DNA of 64,000 nucleotides from Streptococcus azizii (GTDB taxonomy: Bacteria; Bacillota; Bacilli; Lactobacillales; Streptococcaceae): positions 46,805-110,804 of the forward strand of contig NZ_MSPR01000006.1 in the NCBI RefSeq assembly GCF_001984715.1, written 5' to 3'. Shown piece after piece: positions 53,578 to 62,354 of this stretch; position 1 is the first letter of the stretch; each line of letters begins with the position of its first letter. The notes beneath the pieces were generated by a model. That model was not told the origin of the DNA. It saw only the letters and a program-made list of their open reading frames with translations, and ran no database searches. Both the position numbers and the translations under genes were made by a program.

Positions 53578-54281
53578 ATTCTTTTAGAAGTGAGTATTTA
53601 AAGTTCATTTATAATAAATGGCTATTGTTGACTGTACTAGCAACTATAATTTTAGTACCTTTATTTGTTATTTTTTTACATGAAACTCCAAGTTATATAA
53701 CCGAGGATTATGTTTTAACGCAAATCTTAGAAAGCTTCTATCTTGGACAAGCTGGGATTATTATTATTACAATACTATTTATAGGGCAAGAATTTAACGA
53801 TTCAACTTTAAGAAGCAGTTTATTAGCTAACCCAATACGATGGAAATTCTTTTTTACAAAATTAATAGTTATATTATCAATATCTGTATTAGTTTGGAGT
53901 CTAGTTACCTTCTGTACTATTTTTGTGGTATATATGTTTTATAGTCTATTAATTCCCGTATTTATTTATACCTTTGCAATAAGAATAATGTTGGTATCAA
54001 TTGGTTTAATAGTAATATGTTTTAGTTTAGTTCTTATAACAAGGAGTATAGTTGTTCCAATGGGGATATCCTTGTCTTTCTTGTTGGGGTTAGGCCAAAT
54101 GCTTCTGCAATTCAGCGATGCCTTTCTCTACTTCCCGATTATCTCTACCATGAATTCATTTTTTATGACTGAAAATCAACCTTATATACCTTCTACAATA
54201 GGTATTGCAATTCAATTTTTATGGGGGACTCTGCTGTTATTTTTCTCTATTTTGCTGTTTAGGAAGAGAATAGTACGATAA
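53574..54281 (+). CDS. ABC transporter permease 2 (immunity type)
   Basis: A 235-residue protein with six predicted membrane spans. The FRSEYLKFIYNKWLLLTVLATIILVPL start and ITILFIGQEFNDSTLRSSLLANP are equivalent to the permease-1 motif, suggesting an ancient duplication. It overlaps permease 1 by 4 bases (ATGA). It is probably the second half of a heterodimeric LanEG-like channel. The two-component genes start 30 bases downstream. Confidence 0.8.
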   Translation: MNSFRSEYLKFIYNKWLLLTVLATIILVPLFVIFLHETPSYITEDYVLTQILESFYLGQAGIIIITILFIGQEFNDSTLRSSLLANPIRWKFFFTKLIVILSISVLVWSLVTFCTIFVVYMFYSLLIPVFIYTFAIRIMLVSIGLIVICFSLVLITRSIVVPMGISLSFLLGLGQMLLQFSDAFLYFPIISTMNSFFMTENQPYIPSTIGIAIQFLWGTLLLFFSILLFRKRIVR

Positions 54282-54311
54282 AAATTTTGTATTTTGTGAT
54301 ATTATTTAATT

Positions 54312-54995
54312 ATGAAAGAAAAAAAAATATATCAAATATTAGCAATTGATGACGATGAAAGTATTCTTCGTTTGATAAAGAATTCTTTAGAACGCTCAGA
54401 GTTTGAAGTGACGACAAGGAAAGAAGTAGGCAACATAGATATTTGTTCGTTTATTGGCTTTGATTTAATTTTATTAGATATTATGATGTCTATTGATGGG
54501 TTAGAAATTTGTAAATCCATTCGAGAACAAATCGATGTACCGATAATTTTTGTAACAGCCAAGCAATTGGATAGTGATTTGGCTAGCGGGGTAAAGGCTG
54601 GTGCGGACGATTATATAAAAAAACCATTTAGTATTACAGAATTAGTTGCTCGCGTTAGAATGCATATCCAAAGGGAGGAGAGAAATCGTAAAAATAATAA
54701 AGAGATATGCACAAAGAAAATGATAATTAATGCTAGTAAGCAAGAAATCTTGATTGAAGAAGAGATCATATCATTGACAAAGCGAGAATTTACAATTTTG
54801 TATACTTTAGCAAGCAACCCGAAGAGAGTATATTCCGTAGAGGAACTCTATGAGAGAATATACCCGTCGGAATCAGATGCACAATTTCGTTCTATTGCTG
54901 AGTATATTTATCAAATTCGGTTAAAATTAAAACCCTTTTCAATTAATCCAATCAAGACACAGTGGGGAGGTGGATATAGTTGGAACGAAAACTAG
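54312..54995 (+). CDS. OmpR-family response regulator of the lasso cluster
   Basis: A 227-residue regulator. The receiver domain has IDDDES near the start, the phospho-acceptor Asp in LILLDIMM, conserved Thr in VTAKQ and Lys in IKKPFS. A winged-helix effector domain follows (LTKREFTILYTLASNPKRVYSVEELYERIYP ... SIAEYIYQIRLKLK). OmpR-type regulators bind tandem direct repeats about 11 bases apart, which is exactly the spacing of the TCTGA pairs before both lasso precursor genes. It overlaps the kinase gene by 16 bases. Confidence 0.9.
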   Translation: MKEKKIYQILAIDDDESILRLIKNSLERSEFEVTTRKEVGNIDICSFIGFDLILLDIMMSIDGLEICKSIREQIDVPIIFVTAKQLDSDLASGVKAGADDYIKKPFSITELVARVRMHIQREERNRKNNKEICTKKMIINASKQEILIEEEIISLTKREFTILYTLASNPKRVYSVEELYERIYPSESDAQFRSIAEYIYQIRLKLKPFSINPIKTQWGGGYSWNEN

Positions 54996-56092
54996 ATTTT
55001 AAGACTTTAGTAAAAAAAACGCAGTGGACGATTGTTAAACAATTTTGTTTGAGTGTGATTGTAGCATATATTTTCCCCATATCGACTATTTCTCTTGACA
55101 TTCATTCAGAAACTCAGTCAATCGCTAGTGATCTGTTAGGAATATTCTTTAATGTTTTTTCATGGGTTTATATTTGTATATCTTTGATTATTATAGTTTC
55201 TGTTAATATTAAGGCCTTGTTGAAACGAGTAAAGCAAGAAATGGAGATTGTCTATCATGGTAGTATGTGGCTGACCTCTGTAGACACATCATCTAAATTA
55301 ACCATTCTCGAATTCATAGAAACTAACAAACATATTGAACTAATGCAGCAAAGAATAAAAAATATGATTCAGGTAGAGAAAGACCAAAAGGAGGATATTC
55401 TCTTTAAAGTTTCAGCGATGGCACATGACTTAAAAACACCTTTGACTGTTATCAAAGGAAACTCGGAATTGTTACAATTTGCACCTTTATCGGGTATTGA
55501 TGTCCAGTGTCTTAGGGACATTGAGAGAGCAAGCAACCAATTAGATAACTATTTTAATCAGTTGATTAATTACTCTAAAACTTTTTACTCTAATCAGATC
55601 TCCTTTCATCAGTATAGTATCAGTAATTTATCAAAAATACTGGAACAAGAGTGTGCATACCTTATTGGAGATAACATAGATTACAAATATGATACTAAGA
55701 TAGGGCGAGACTGTAATATTGAATTAGATTTAGATTTAATTATCCGTTCAGTATCAAATATTGTCAATAATGCAATAGCTTATGCAGATGATGTTAAAAA
55801 GAAAATCAGAGTTATCTTGGAGTTAGAAGATAGTAGTATTTCCTTAAGTATTTGGAATAATGGTTCCAAGTTTTCGGACGATGTTTTAGAAAATTTTGGA
55901 AAATTATTTTATCGAGAAGATAGTAGTAGAAATTCACAGTTTGAACATTTTGGAATAGGTTTGGCATTTGTAAAACAAGTAATGAGCCTTCATTCTGGTG
56001 ATATACAACTGCAAAATAAGGAAAATGGGGCTATGGTTAAATTAATCATTCCGATAAAAAATAGTGACTATACCTGGGCTTGGATATCATAA
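54980..56092 (+). CDS. sensor histidine kinase of the lasso cluster
   Basis: A 370-residue membrane kinase with two N-terminal membrane helices enclosing a short extracellular loop (STISLDIHSETQSIASD), like intramembrane/peptide-sensing kinases. A linker is followed by the H-box MAHDLKTPLTVIKG, N-box SNIVNNAIAYAD and G-box FGIGLAFVKQVM. TTG start with GGAGG upstream. The small loop suggests it senses the lasso peptide or membrane stress rather than a large external domain; the signal is inferred. It is the last gene of the operon. Confidence 0.9.
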   Translation: MERKLDFKTLVKKTQWTIVKQFCLSVIVAYIFPISTISLDIHSETQSIASDLLGIFFNVFSWVYICISLIIIVSVNIKALLKRVKQEMEIVYHGSMWLTSVDTSSKLTILEFIETNKHIELMQQRIKNMIQVEKDQKEDILFKVSAMAHDLKTPLTVIKGNSELLQFAPLSGIDVQCLRDIERASNQLDNYFNQLINYSKTFYSNQISFHQYSISNLSKILEQECAYLIGDNIDYKYDTKIGRDCNIELDLDLIIRSVSNIVNNAIAYADDVKKKIRVILELEDSSISLSIWNNGSKFSDDVLENFGKLFYREDSSRNSQFEHFGIGLAFVKQVMSLHSGDIQLQNKENGAMVKLIIPIKNSDYTWAWIS

Positions 56093-56307
56093 TTTTGAAT
56101 ACTATGAAGTTCAGAAAGTAAGTATATTGATAAAAATTATTTCAAAATCTCAACAATTAGCACTCATACCTGATTTATTCACATTTAAATATATTAGATA
56201 GGGTGCTATTAAAATTAAATAAGAGTATTAGATTGCGGAATCCCTATTTACCAGTCTCTGAGAGCGATAAGCGATTGATAGAAACTGATAAATTGATTTG
56301 GTTTCCT

Positions 56308-56338
56308 GCCAAATATCCCACCCCAAATTTGGGGTGGG
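56308..56338 (+). terminator. terminator after the lasso operon
   Basis: ATCCCACCCC-AAATT-TGGGGTGGGAT followed by TTTTT. Confidence 0.9.
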
Positions 56339-56343
56339 ATTTT

Positions 56344-56670
56344 TTAAGTACGACGGGCATGCCGTACATCTGAGGTGTAAGTCCTCTGTGGACACCTGCT
56401 ACCGGTGAACCCAATAGCGACTTCCAAGCCTGTGATGACCGTGAGGTAGCGGATTAAAACAGTCTGGGAATAGATTGTTTTAAGTCTGACGCAAGACACT
56501 AAGGACGTCAGAGGAAGGGATAGCGAAATCGTAGTACTACGAACAGAAACGTGATAATATAAGGTATATGTAGCGGATGAGGGGCGGGAAACTAGAACGT
56601 CGTAACCTCATATGCTATATGCGTAAATCACGAGAGTAATCAAGTTCGGACTAAGGTCTGTGGTAGGAAT
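56344..56670 (+). other. probable 5' fragment of a group II intron
   Basis: About 330 bases of structured, gene-free sequence beginning GTACGACGGGC (close to GTGCGAC) with purine-rich internal blocks common in intron domain I (GGGATAGCGAAATCG, GTCTGGGAATAG, ATAATATAAGG). It differs in detail from the intact intron at 15,544. No reverse transcriptase follows; instead the sequence runs into a truncated regulator gene. I read it as a remnant; an unrelated structured RNA is the alternative. Confidence 0.5.
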
Positions 56671-56676
56671 AAAACA

Positions 56677-57183
56677 TTAGCGTCCTTCTTCCAATTTGCT
56701 AGCTAAACTAACTTTTTTTACATAATTTGAGAAAAAATCTTTCTTAAAATAGGCTGCGTAAATGGTGTTAAGGATAAACAATATGGATTCCTCTGTTGAA
56801 AAATTTCCGATTTTCTTAAACTTATCTTCTCTAGTACATAGTATAAAACTTATATCAGCGTATTTTTGTAACAATTCCCCATTTTCACTAGTCAAGGCAA
56901 TAATATTTACTTTGTTATCTTTTAGGACGGGAAGGTAGCGGAGACTTTCGATACTTAGTGAGTTTCCAGAATAAGAAATGATGATGGCAATATCGTTTTC
57001 TTGGAGCGAAGAGCTTGTCAAACCAAATTCTCCAGGGTGACTGACCTCGATTACTTTTCCAATTGTTAGCATTTTTCGCTTAAAAAGGTAAGCCAGATAT
57101 TCATTAGGACTTAAGCCAAAGAGGACGATTCTCTTGGCTTTTTTTATGATTTCAGTAGCCAAATTAAGAGCATCAGAATCCAT
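56677..57183 (-). pseudogene. RpiR/MurR-type regulator fragment (SIS domain only)
   Basis: 168 residues covering the sugar-isomerase (SIS) domain (AKRIVLFGLSPNEYLAYLFKRKMLTIGK, IAIIISYSGNSLSIESL, NIIALTSENGELLQKYADISFIL). The N-terminal helix-turn-helix of ~80-100 residues expected for RpiR regulators is missing: the frame begins at the edge of the IS630-type sequence at about 57,184. So the gene was cut by that element and is unlikely to regulate. Confidence 0.8.
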
Positions 57184-58020
57184 TTTATACTCATTTTAAA
57201 TCAAAAATAGCGGTTGCCCATTCTCTGTGTACAATTGATTTTAGTTGAGAAGTAGACAAGTTTTGAATAACTTCCTGAAGTTTATCAATGACCTCATTTA
57301 ATGTTCTAAATATCTTATTCTTAAACCCGCGTTTACGGATCTCAGCCCAGACTTGTTCAATTGGATTCATTTCAGGTGTATAAGGTGGGATGAAGGTAAA
57401 CTCTATATTCTCAGGAATAGTCAATGTCTGAGATTTATGCCAGACGGCATTATCCATGACTAAAATGATGTAGTCATCTGGGTAAGCGGATGATAGCTGG
57501 CCTAGAAACTCATTCATCCAGTCGCTATTACACCAGCTTGCTATGATGAAAAATGAGTCGCCTGTATGAGCATCTACAGCCCTATAACAATAGCGATATT
57601 CTCGAATATGATGGCTCGGTACGCTGGGCCTATGACCTTTCGGGGACCAGCAGGTACCTAGTTTACTGATAAGACCAAAACCCGCCTCATCTTGATACAT
57701 AAGGCGGATATTTTGGTAGGATTTTCCATTGATGAAGCGCTTACTCGCTTTCTCCTTGAATAAAGATTTTATTTTTAGACGCTAAAATGGTTTTTGCGTC
57801 TGCTTTTTTAGGATGTTGAGGACGAGGACTAACCTTTCGCCAACCATGGCGTTTTAGTAGGGCATAAAATCCTTCTCGAGTCGTTTTACGACCAACTTTT
57901 TCTTGATAAGCCTCAAAGAGAGTAGAGACAGTCACAAATTCTCCATTCAAGGCGAAGGGGAGGAAGCTATTTTCCATCCTTCTTTGTTAAGAGATACACA
58001 AAATATCGTTTTGTCTATTG
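57184..58020 (-). mobile_element. IS630-family remnant (truncated 5' end)
   Basis: A minus-strand transposase in two overlapping frames. The 3' two-thirds is present, but the N-terminal helix-turn-helix part is missing at the right side (about 57,980-58,020). Terminal inverted repeats are not recognized. It separates the RpiR fragment from the chromosomal dehydrogenase gene. Confidence 0.7.
57191..57977 (-). pseudogene. IS630-type transposase, 5'-truncated, two frames
   Basis: Frame 1 (57,741-57,977) reads a winged-helix segment, FEAYQEKVGRKTTREGFYALLKRHGWRKVSPRP, ending KNKIFIQGESE. Frame 2 resumes as KIKSLFKEKASKRF... and contains the DDE catalytic core: LMYQDEAGFG (Asp), YIILVMDNAVWH (Asp), PEMNPIEQVWAEI (Glu). 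The shift occurs at the A-rich CTAAAAATAAAATC, the kind of site where IS630-type elements make OrfAB by programmed frameshifting, so the two frames need not be a mutation. The absent N-terminus argues that the copy is dead. Confidence 0.75.
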
Positions 58021-58099
58021 TTATTCAACTTGGAAAATGGTAAAATGAATATAATAATATAATAATATTATGAATAATCGTTTTACAAGGAGGTTGTTT

Positions 58100-59251
58100 A
58101 TGGCAACATTTTATGTCCCAGCGGTCAACTTGATTGGTCGTGGTTGTGTTAAGGAAATCGGCGCTTATGTGAAGGACTTGGGCTATAAGAAGGCGCTGCT
58201 TGTAACGGATGACTTCATTCGTACCAGTGATATTTTGCCAAGAGTAACTAAGCCGCTTGATGAAGCGGGAATCGAATTTGTGGTTTTCAGTCAAGTTGAT
58301 CCAAACCCTACTTGTAAAAATGTTTATGACGGGTTAGCTATTTTGCAGGAAAATAACTGTGATTTTATTATCTCAGTTGGTGGTGGTTCTCCTCAGGATG
58401 CGGCGAGCTGTATTTCCATTATGGCAATAAACGGAGGTAAACCACAGGACTACGAAGGTCTTCATAAGTCAGAGAAAAAAGGTCTGCCTGTAGTAGCCAT
58501 CAATACAACGGCTGGCACATCAGCAGAAATCACTATTAACTATGTCATTACCGATGAAGAACGGAAAGTCAAAATGGTCATGGTGGATAAAAACAGTTTG
58601 GCCCTTATGTCAGTCAATGATCCGGAACTCATGTTATCCAAACCAGCAGCCTTGACTGCAGCAACGGGTATGGATGCCTTGACTCATGCCATTGAGGCCT
58701 TGGTGACACCAGGCGCTTATGGAGTGACTAAGAAACTGTCTATGGGTGCCATTGAACTGATTAAGGAATACCTACCTCGTGCTGTTGAGAATGGTCAGGA
58801 TATCGAAGCGCGTGAAGCCATGGTGCATGCTATCTTCCTTGGCGGTATGAGTTTTAACAATGCAGGTTTGGGATATGTGCATTCCATGGCCCACCAGCTA
58901 GGTGCCGTTTATAACCTGCCACATGGTGTTTGCTGCGCTATGATTTTACCAATTATTGAACGGGAAAATGCCAAACGTGTACCAGCAGCCTTCCGTGATG
59001 TTGCAAAAGCCTTGGGCTTGGACATTGCAGGCAAGTCAGATGAAGAGTGCGCTGACTATGCCATCGCCCAAATCGAAGAATTATCAGCCAAGGTTGGCAT
59101 TCCGAAAAAATTGACAGAGCTGGACATCAAAGAAGAAGACTTTGACTTTGAATACCTATCTAAGAACGCCTTGATAGATGCCTGTGCACCAGGCAATCCA
59201 TTCATGCCAACATTAGAAGAAACGATCAGCTTCTATAAAGAGTTGTTTTAA
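58100..59251 (+). CDS. iron-containing (class III) alcohol dehydrogenase, FucO-like
   Basis: A 383-residue NAD(P)-dependent dehydrogenase. The nucleotide-binding SVGGGSPQDAAS is near residue 95 and TAGTSAEITINYVITDE near 140. The metal-binding set is ATGMDALTHAIEA, HSMAHQLGAVYNLPHG (two His) and CAPGNPFMPT. The family includes FucO (lactaldehyde reductase) and butanol/1,3-propanediol dehydrogenases; substrate cannot be told from sequence. ATG 58,100 follows AAGGAGG; the upstream frame start at 58,070 is unlikely. The gene is chromosomal, with strong codon bias suggesting good expression. Confidence 0.92.
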   Translation: MATFYVPAVNLIGRGCVKEIGAYVKDLGYKKALLVTDDFIRTSDILPRVTKPLDEAGIEFVVFSQVDPNPTCKNVYDGLAILQENNCDFIISVGGGSPQDAASCISIMAINGGKPQDYEGLHKSEKKGLPVVAINTTAGTSAEITINYVITDEERKVKMVMVDKNSLALMSVNDPELMLSKPAALTAATGMDALTHAIEALVTPGAYGVTKKLSMGAIELIKEYLPRAVENGQDIEAREAMVHAIFLGGMSFNNAGLGYVHSMAHQLGAVYNLPHGVCCAMILPIIERENAKRVPAAFRDVAKALGLDIAGKSDEECADYAIAQIEELSAKVGIPKKLTELDIKEEDFDFEYLSKNALIDACAPGNPFMPTLEETISFYKELF

Positions 59252-59254
59252 TCC

Positions 59255-59325
59255 TTATACTCAATAAAAACCAACAGTAGACTAGGAAACGAAGAGAGAA
59301 CCCTGTTGATTTTTAAAGAGTATTG
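59255..59325. repeat. MITE-like repeat, copy 1 (short form)
   Basis: TATACTCAATAAAAACCAA...GTTGATTTTTAAAGAGTATT, with imperfect terminal inverted repeats and an internal AGTAGACTAGGAAACGAAG block. Both ends and that block recur inverted at 61,945-62,051. The rest of the gap to 59,725 (about 400 bases) shows no gene that I can support. Confidence 0.6.
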
Positions 59326-59725
59326 GACGATATTTAAATGAATCAGACTACCTACACCAGGTTACTTAAACTAGGATGGCAGGTAGTTTTTTTACTGGTA
59401 AAATGGGGTTTTCACAATCGTCGAAGTAATAAAAGATAGACTAAACGATTATAGAAGGTCATTTCCTTACTTGGTTACCAGATAAAGCTCAGTCGTTTAC
59501 TTAGTGGAACTCCTTTTTTTCTACCTTACTTATATTGTACTATTCTGAGTACGAAAAACGATAAAGGAGAAGCTAGATGAGCGCGAATTATTCAAGGCAG
59601 GAATATCGTGAGAAATGATACGATGATTAGCGGAGAAAGATACGACTAGAGAAGAGGAATAGGTGTTCAAAAGAAGGCTTATTTTTGTTATAATAGCAAG
59701 GAAAAAATTTTTTGAAAGGAATCTT

Positions 59726-60901
59726 ATGTCTGATAAACTTGTTCGTGCCAAGCGCGTGTCTAATTATGAACTCTTTTTTGATTTAGCCTTAGTGCTAGCC
59801 ATTGGACAGTTGACGTCTGCTATTCATGTCGATCAGATTGGTTGGGAAGAGGTGATTACTTTTGTCCTATCCAATCTTATTCTATCCGTAGTCTGGGTCA
59901 ATGAAGTCTTTTACTATGAAAAATACGGTGATTCTAGGCGGATAGATATTTTTACAGTGATTGCTCTCATGTTTTTCCTAGGAAATCTGGCCTTGAATTT
60001 TAATTATAGTTCAGTAGCTACTAGCCTTGTAGCAGGTAGTCCCAATGTAATGGTCTTTAACAGCCTGCTAATCGCCTCTTACCTAGTCATCATAGTGCAG
60101 TATATACTAAAAGGACGCTACATAGGTTTTAATCATGATATAAAAATAAATGTAATCCTTTTGGGAGTCTACAGTCTGTCCCTCCTCCCCTATGCTCTAG
60201 GTATTTGGGGAATCAATCACTGGGCCTTGGTCATTTACTCATTGCCAATCCTGTTACCTCGAATTGTTACTCCGATTTTCTATAAGGATCAAGAAATCCG
60301 AACGAACTTTCCCCATGCTGTTGAACGGTCTCAACTGATGACGATTTTAACGTTTGGGGAATCAGTGATTGCGATTATCAGTACCTATCCAATTACGGAT
60401 AATTGGTATCAAGGAGCCCTCATTTTCCTTGGTATGGCACTGATGTTTATGTTTTATATGGGGCAGACCTTTCTCTCTATTGACCATCACCAACAAGCTG
60501 ATGTCGCCCTGCTATTTTATGCCCACACCTTGATTTTTTTGGGCATCAATTCCTTTACGGTTGGTGTAGAATTTTTAGCTGATTCTCACCACTCTCATAC
60601 AGGTCTGTATTTCTTCTTGGCAGGAGTAGTTCTCTTTTATATCGGTACTATTATGACCACCGTTTATAACCAAAAACTTTATAGGATAGGAAAAAGACAA
60701 TATGCTGTTTTAACACTAGGTATGATTAGTTTTATCTTGCTCGCCCTTCTTATTGGTAGTCGGATTCTGGCCTTATCCCTATTACTAATCCTCTTTTTCT
60801 GGTTGATTAGTCGTTACAATATGATTGTTAGACGGCGGATACGAGAGCGCAATAACATCCCTCATCCGGATCCAGCTGTAAATAAACGTGATTTTTCCTA
60901 G
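59726..60901 (+). CDS. ltrA: LtrA-family (low temperature requirement A) membrane protein
   Basis: A 391-residue polytopic membrane protein with about ten spans. The LtrA/Pfam-type start KRVSNYELFFDLALVLAIGQLTSAIH carries the conserved ELFFDL, and LTFGESVIAI occurs in the middle. Named after the Listeria cold-growth gene; the biochemical function is unknown. (It is unrelated to the intron maturase also called LtrA.) ATG 59,726 follows GAAAGGA; the longer frame from 59,663 lacks a site. Monocistronic, chromosomal. Confidence 0.88.
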   Translation: MSDKLVRAKRVSNYELFFDLALVLAIGQLTSAIHVDQIGWEEVITFVLSNLILSVVWVNEVFYYEKYGDSRRIDIFTVIALMFFLGNLALNFNYSSVATSLVAGSPNVMVFNSLLIASYLVIIVQYILKGRYIGFNHDIKINVILLGVYSLSLLPYALGIWGINHWALVIYSLPILLPRIVTPIFYKDQEIRTNFPHAVERSQLMTILTFGESVIAIISTYPITDNWYQGALIFLGMALMFMFYMGQTFLSIDHHQQADVALLFYAHTLIFLGINSFTVGVEFLADSHHSHTGLYFFLAGVVLFYIGTIMTTVYNQKLYRIGKRQYAVLTLGMISFILLALLIGSRILALSLLLILFFWLISRYNMIVRRRIRERNNIPHPDPAVNKRDFS

Positions 60902-61059
60902 GGGATGTTTATACCCTAGAACAGTCAAAAGAGCAAGGCTAAATACTCCTAGAAGTAGGGAGGGGCTAGAAAGGCACTCAACTTCATCAAACCTGCCTTA
61001 ACCTATCCAAATAGGTGTTAGGGCAACAGAAAATGTACCATTGGAATGGATGGAATTTT

Positions 61060-61821
61060 ATGAAAAACTACAAAAACTATATTTTTGATTTCTACGGGAC
61101 TCTGGTTGATATTCGGACGGATGAGCATAAGTGGGAGGTCTGGAATCAGCTAACCCAGCTCTACAATGCTTTTGGTTGCTCTTATCGACCACGTCAGCTG
61201 AAGAAAGTCTTTCATCGCTTTGTTAAGGAAGCAGAAGAGACGCTTGCACAGACGGTGGATACTCATCATGTTGAGGTTGACTTGGAAGCTATTTTTATCC
61301 GCCTTCTGACGGCTGCTCCTCATAAGATTCAAAGTGAAAATACTCCCAATGATTTAGTAACCTTTGGACAGTTAGTAGCTACCATGTTCCGCCTGCTTTC
61401 CCGTGAAAAACTGGAGGCTTACGCCAATACCTTGACGACGTTACAGACCTTGAAAGAAGAGAAGGCTCGTTTATTTATCCTCTCCAATGCCCAACGCGCA
61501 TTTACTCAGCCAGAAATTGAGGCGACAGGCTGTGCTAGCCTCATGGAAAAAATCTATATTTCTTCGGATGTTCAGATGAAAAAACCAGAACCTGCCTTTT
61601 TAGATCTCGTCATGGAAGAAAATGGTCTGTTGCCTGAGGAAACGGTCATGGTTGGTAATGACTTGACAACTGACATCGCCATTGCCCATGAAAGGGGGAT
61701 TGATGCGGTCTTATTGAATACATTTTTCTATCCTCAAGAGGAGATAGATACTTATCGAAATAAGGGCTGGCATTTTACGGTCATTAAAGACATCTCCGAG
61801 CTTCTCTATAGAAACCAATGA
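61060..61821 (+). CDS. HAD-superfamily hydrolase (subfamily IA, YjjG-like)
   Basis: A 253-residue phosphatase. All four HAD motifs are visible: FDFYGTLVD (motif I, nucleophile Asp), ILSNAQ (motif II Ser), KKPEPAF (motif III Lys) and VGNDLTTDI (motif IV Asp). A helical cap lies between motifs I and II. Likely substrates are nucleoside monophosphates or small sugar phosphates, unknown. ATG 61,060 is preferred since MKNYKNYIFDFYGT is the usual start for this family; upstream in-frame starts at 61,015 and 61,033 are alternatives. A strong bidirectional terminator begins at the stop. Confidence 0.87.
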   Translation: MKNYKNYIFDFYGTLVDIRTDEHKWEVWNQLTQLYNAFGCSYRPRQLKKVFHRFVKEAEETLAQTVDTHHVEVDLEAIFIRLLTAAPHKIQSENTPNDLVTFGQLVATMFRLLSREKLEAYANTLTTLQTLKEEKARLFILSNAQRAFTQPEIEATGCASLMEKIYISSDVQMKKPEPAFLDLVMEENGLLPEETVMVGNDLTTDIAIAHERGIDAVLLNTFFYPQEEIDTYRNKGWHFTVIKDISELLYRNQ

Positions 61822-61871
61822 AAAACCACGAGCGGAACAGGTTCATTCATACCTGTTCCGTTCGTGGTTTT
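61822..61871. terminator. strong bidirectional terminator
   Basis: AAAACCACGAGCGGAACAGGT pairs with ACCTGTTCCGTTCGTGGTTTT (21 bp, one G-U pair), A-run and T-run on the two sides. Confidence 0.92.
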
Positions 61872-61944
61872 CAACAGATAACGTACCTACAATGCTTCAT
61901 AAGTAAACTAGGAAGCTATTGAAGTAGCGTTCTAGTTGAGTATA

Positions 61945-62051
61945 ATACTCTTTAAAAATCAAAAGGATACGTTGTCAACTTGTCTCGGTGAACGCTAGTT
62001 CTACCTTCGCCTTCGTTTCCTAGTCTACTTCTGATTTTTATTGAGTATAAG
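61945..62051. repeat. MITE-like repeat, copy 2 (long form, inverted relative to copy 1)
   Basis: Begins AATACTCTTTAAAAATC and ends GATTTTTATTGAGTATAA, the same ends as copy 1 in reverse orientation, and contains CGTTTCCTAGTCTACTTCTG, the complement of the copy 1 core. It is longer internally by about 35 bases (GTTGTCAACTTGTCTCGG...). No gene is seen in 61,872-62,354 apart from this repeat. Confidence 0.6.
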
Positions 62052-62354
62052 TAGCGAACGAGGGAGCTCTCTTTACCGAAATTTCCCGCTCTAGTGGTAT
62101 TCTAGACAAGCAGTCTAGAACGGGATTTGTGAGACTGAATCTCAAAAATGGGTGACCAAATCCTAAAGATATTTGCTTTCGTCTGCACAACTTAAAGGAA
62201 ATTGCAAAAGATATTAAGTATGGACGGAATGTCTACATCTAATCATTCGTATGTTTACAAGGAGTCTATACTTATTCATACTGAACCTCTCCATGTCTTG
62301 ATTGACCCTAGAGAGGTTTTATTTTTCAAAGATTATCAGTGTAGAAAGTTGAAA

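Larger units (their letters stand above)
1..56340. mobile_element. Tn5252/ICESa2603-type ICE (partial; left end outside window)
   Basis: Seen: an ordered set of conjugation genes (coupling ATPase, VirB6, VirB4, cell-wall hydrolase, LPXTG adhesin, giant SNF2/methylase, toprim protein, two MobC-like proteins, Tn5252-type relaxase), nearly all on the plus strand. This gene order is known from streptococcal ICEs of the Tn5252/ICESa2603 superfamily. Cargo: AbiE, tet(O) mobilizable element, CBASS and lasso-peptide cluster. No integrase or attachment site is visible. The right limit is placed at the terminator after the lasso operon because the next material is intron/IS debris and then chromosomal genes; it could lie anywhere from 56,100 to 56,680. 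Confidence 0.8.

Noticed and set aside
57191..57977. IS630 frames as a mutational frameshift
   Set aside because: The break is at an A-rich slippery site typical of programmed frameshifting in this IS family, so only the missing N-terminus is taken as decay.
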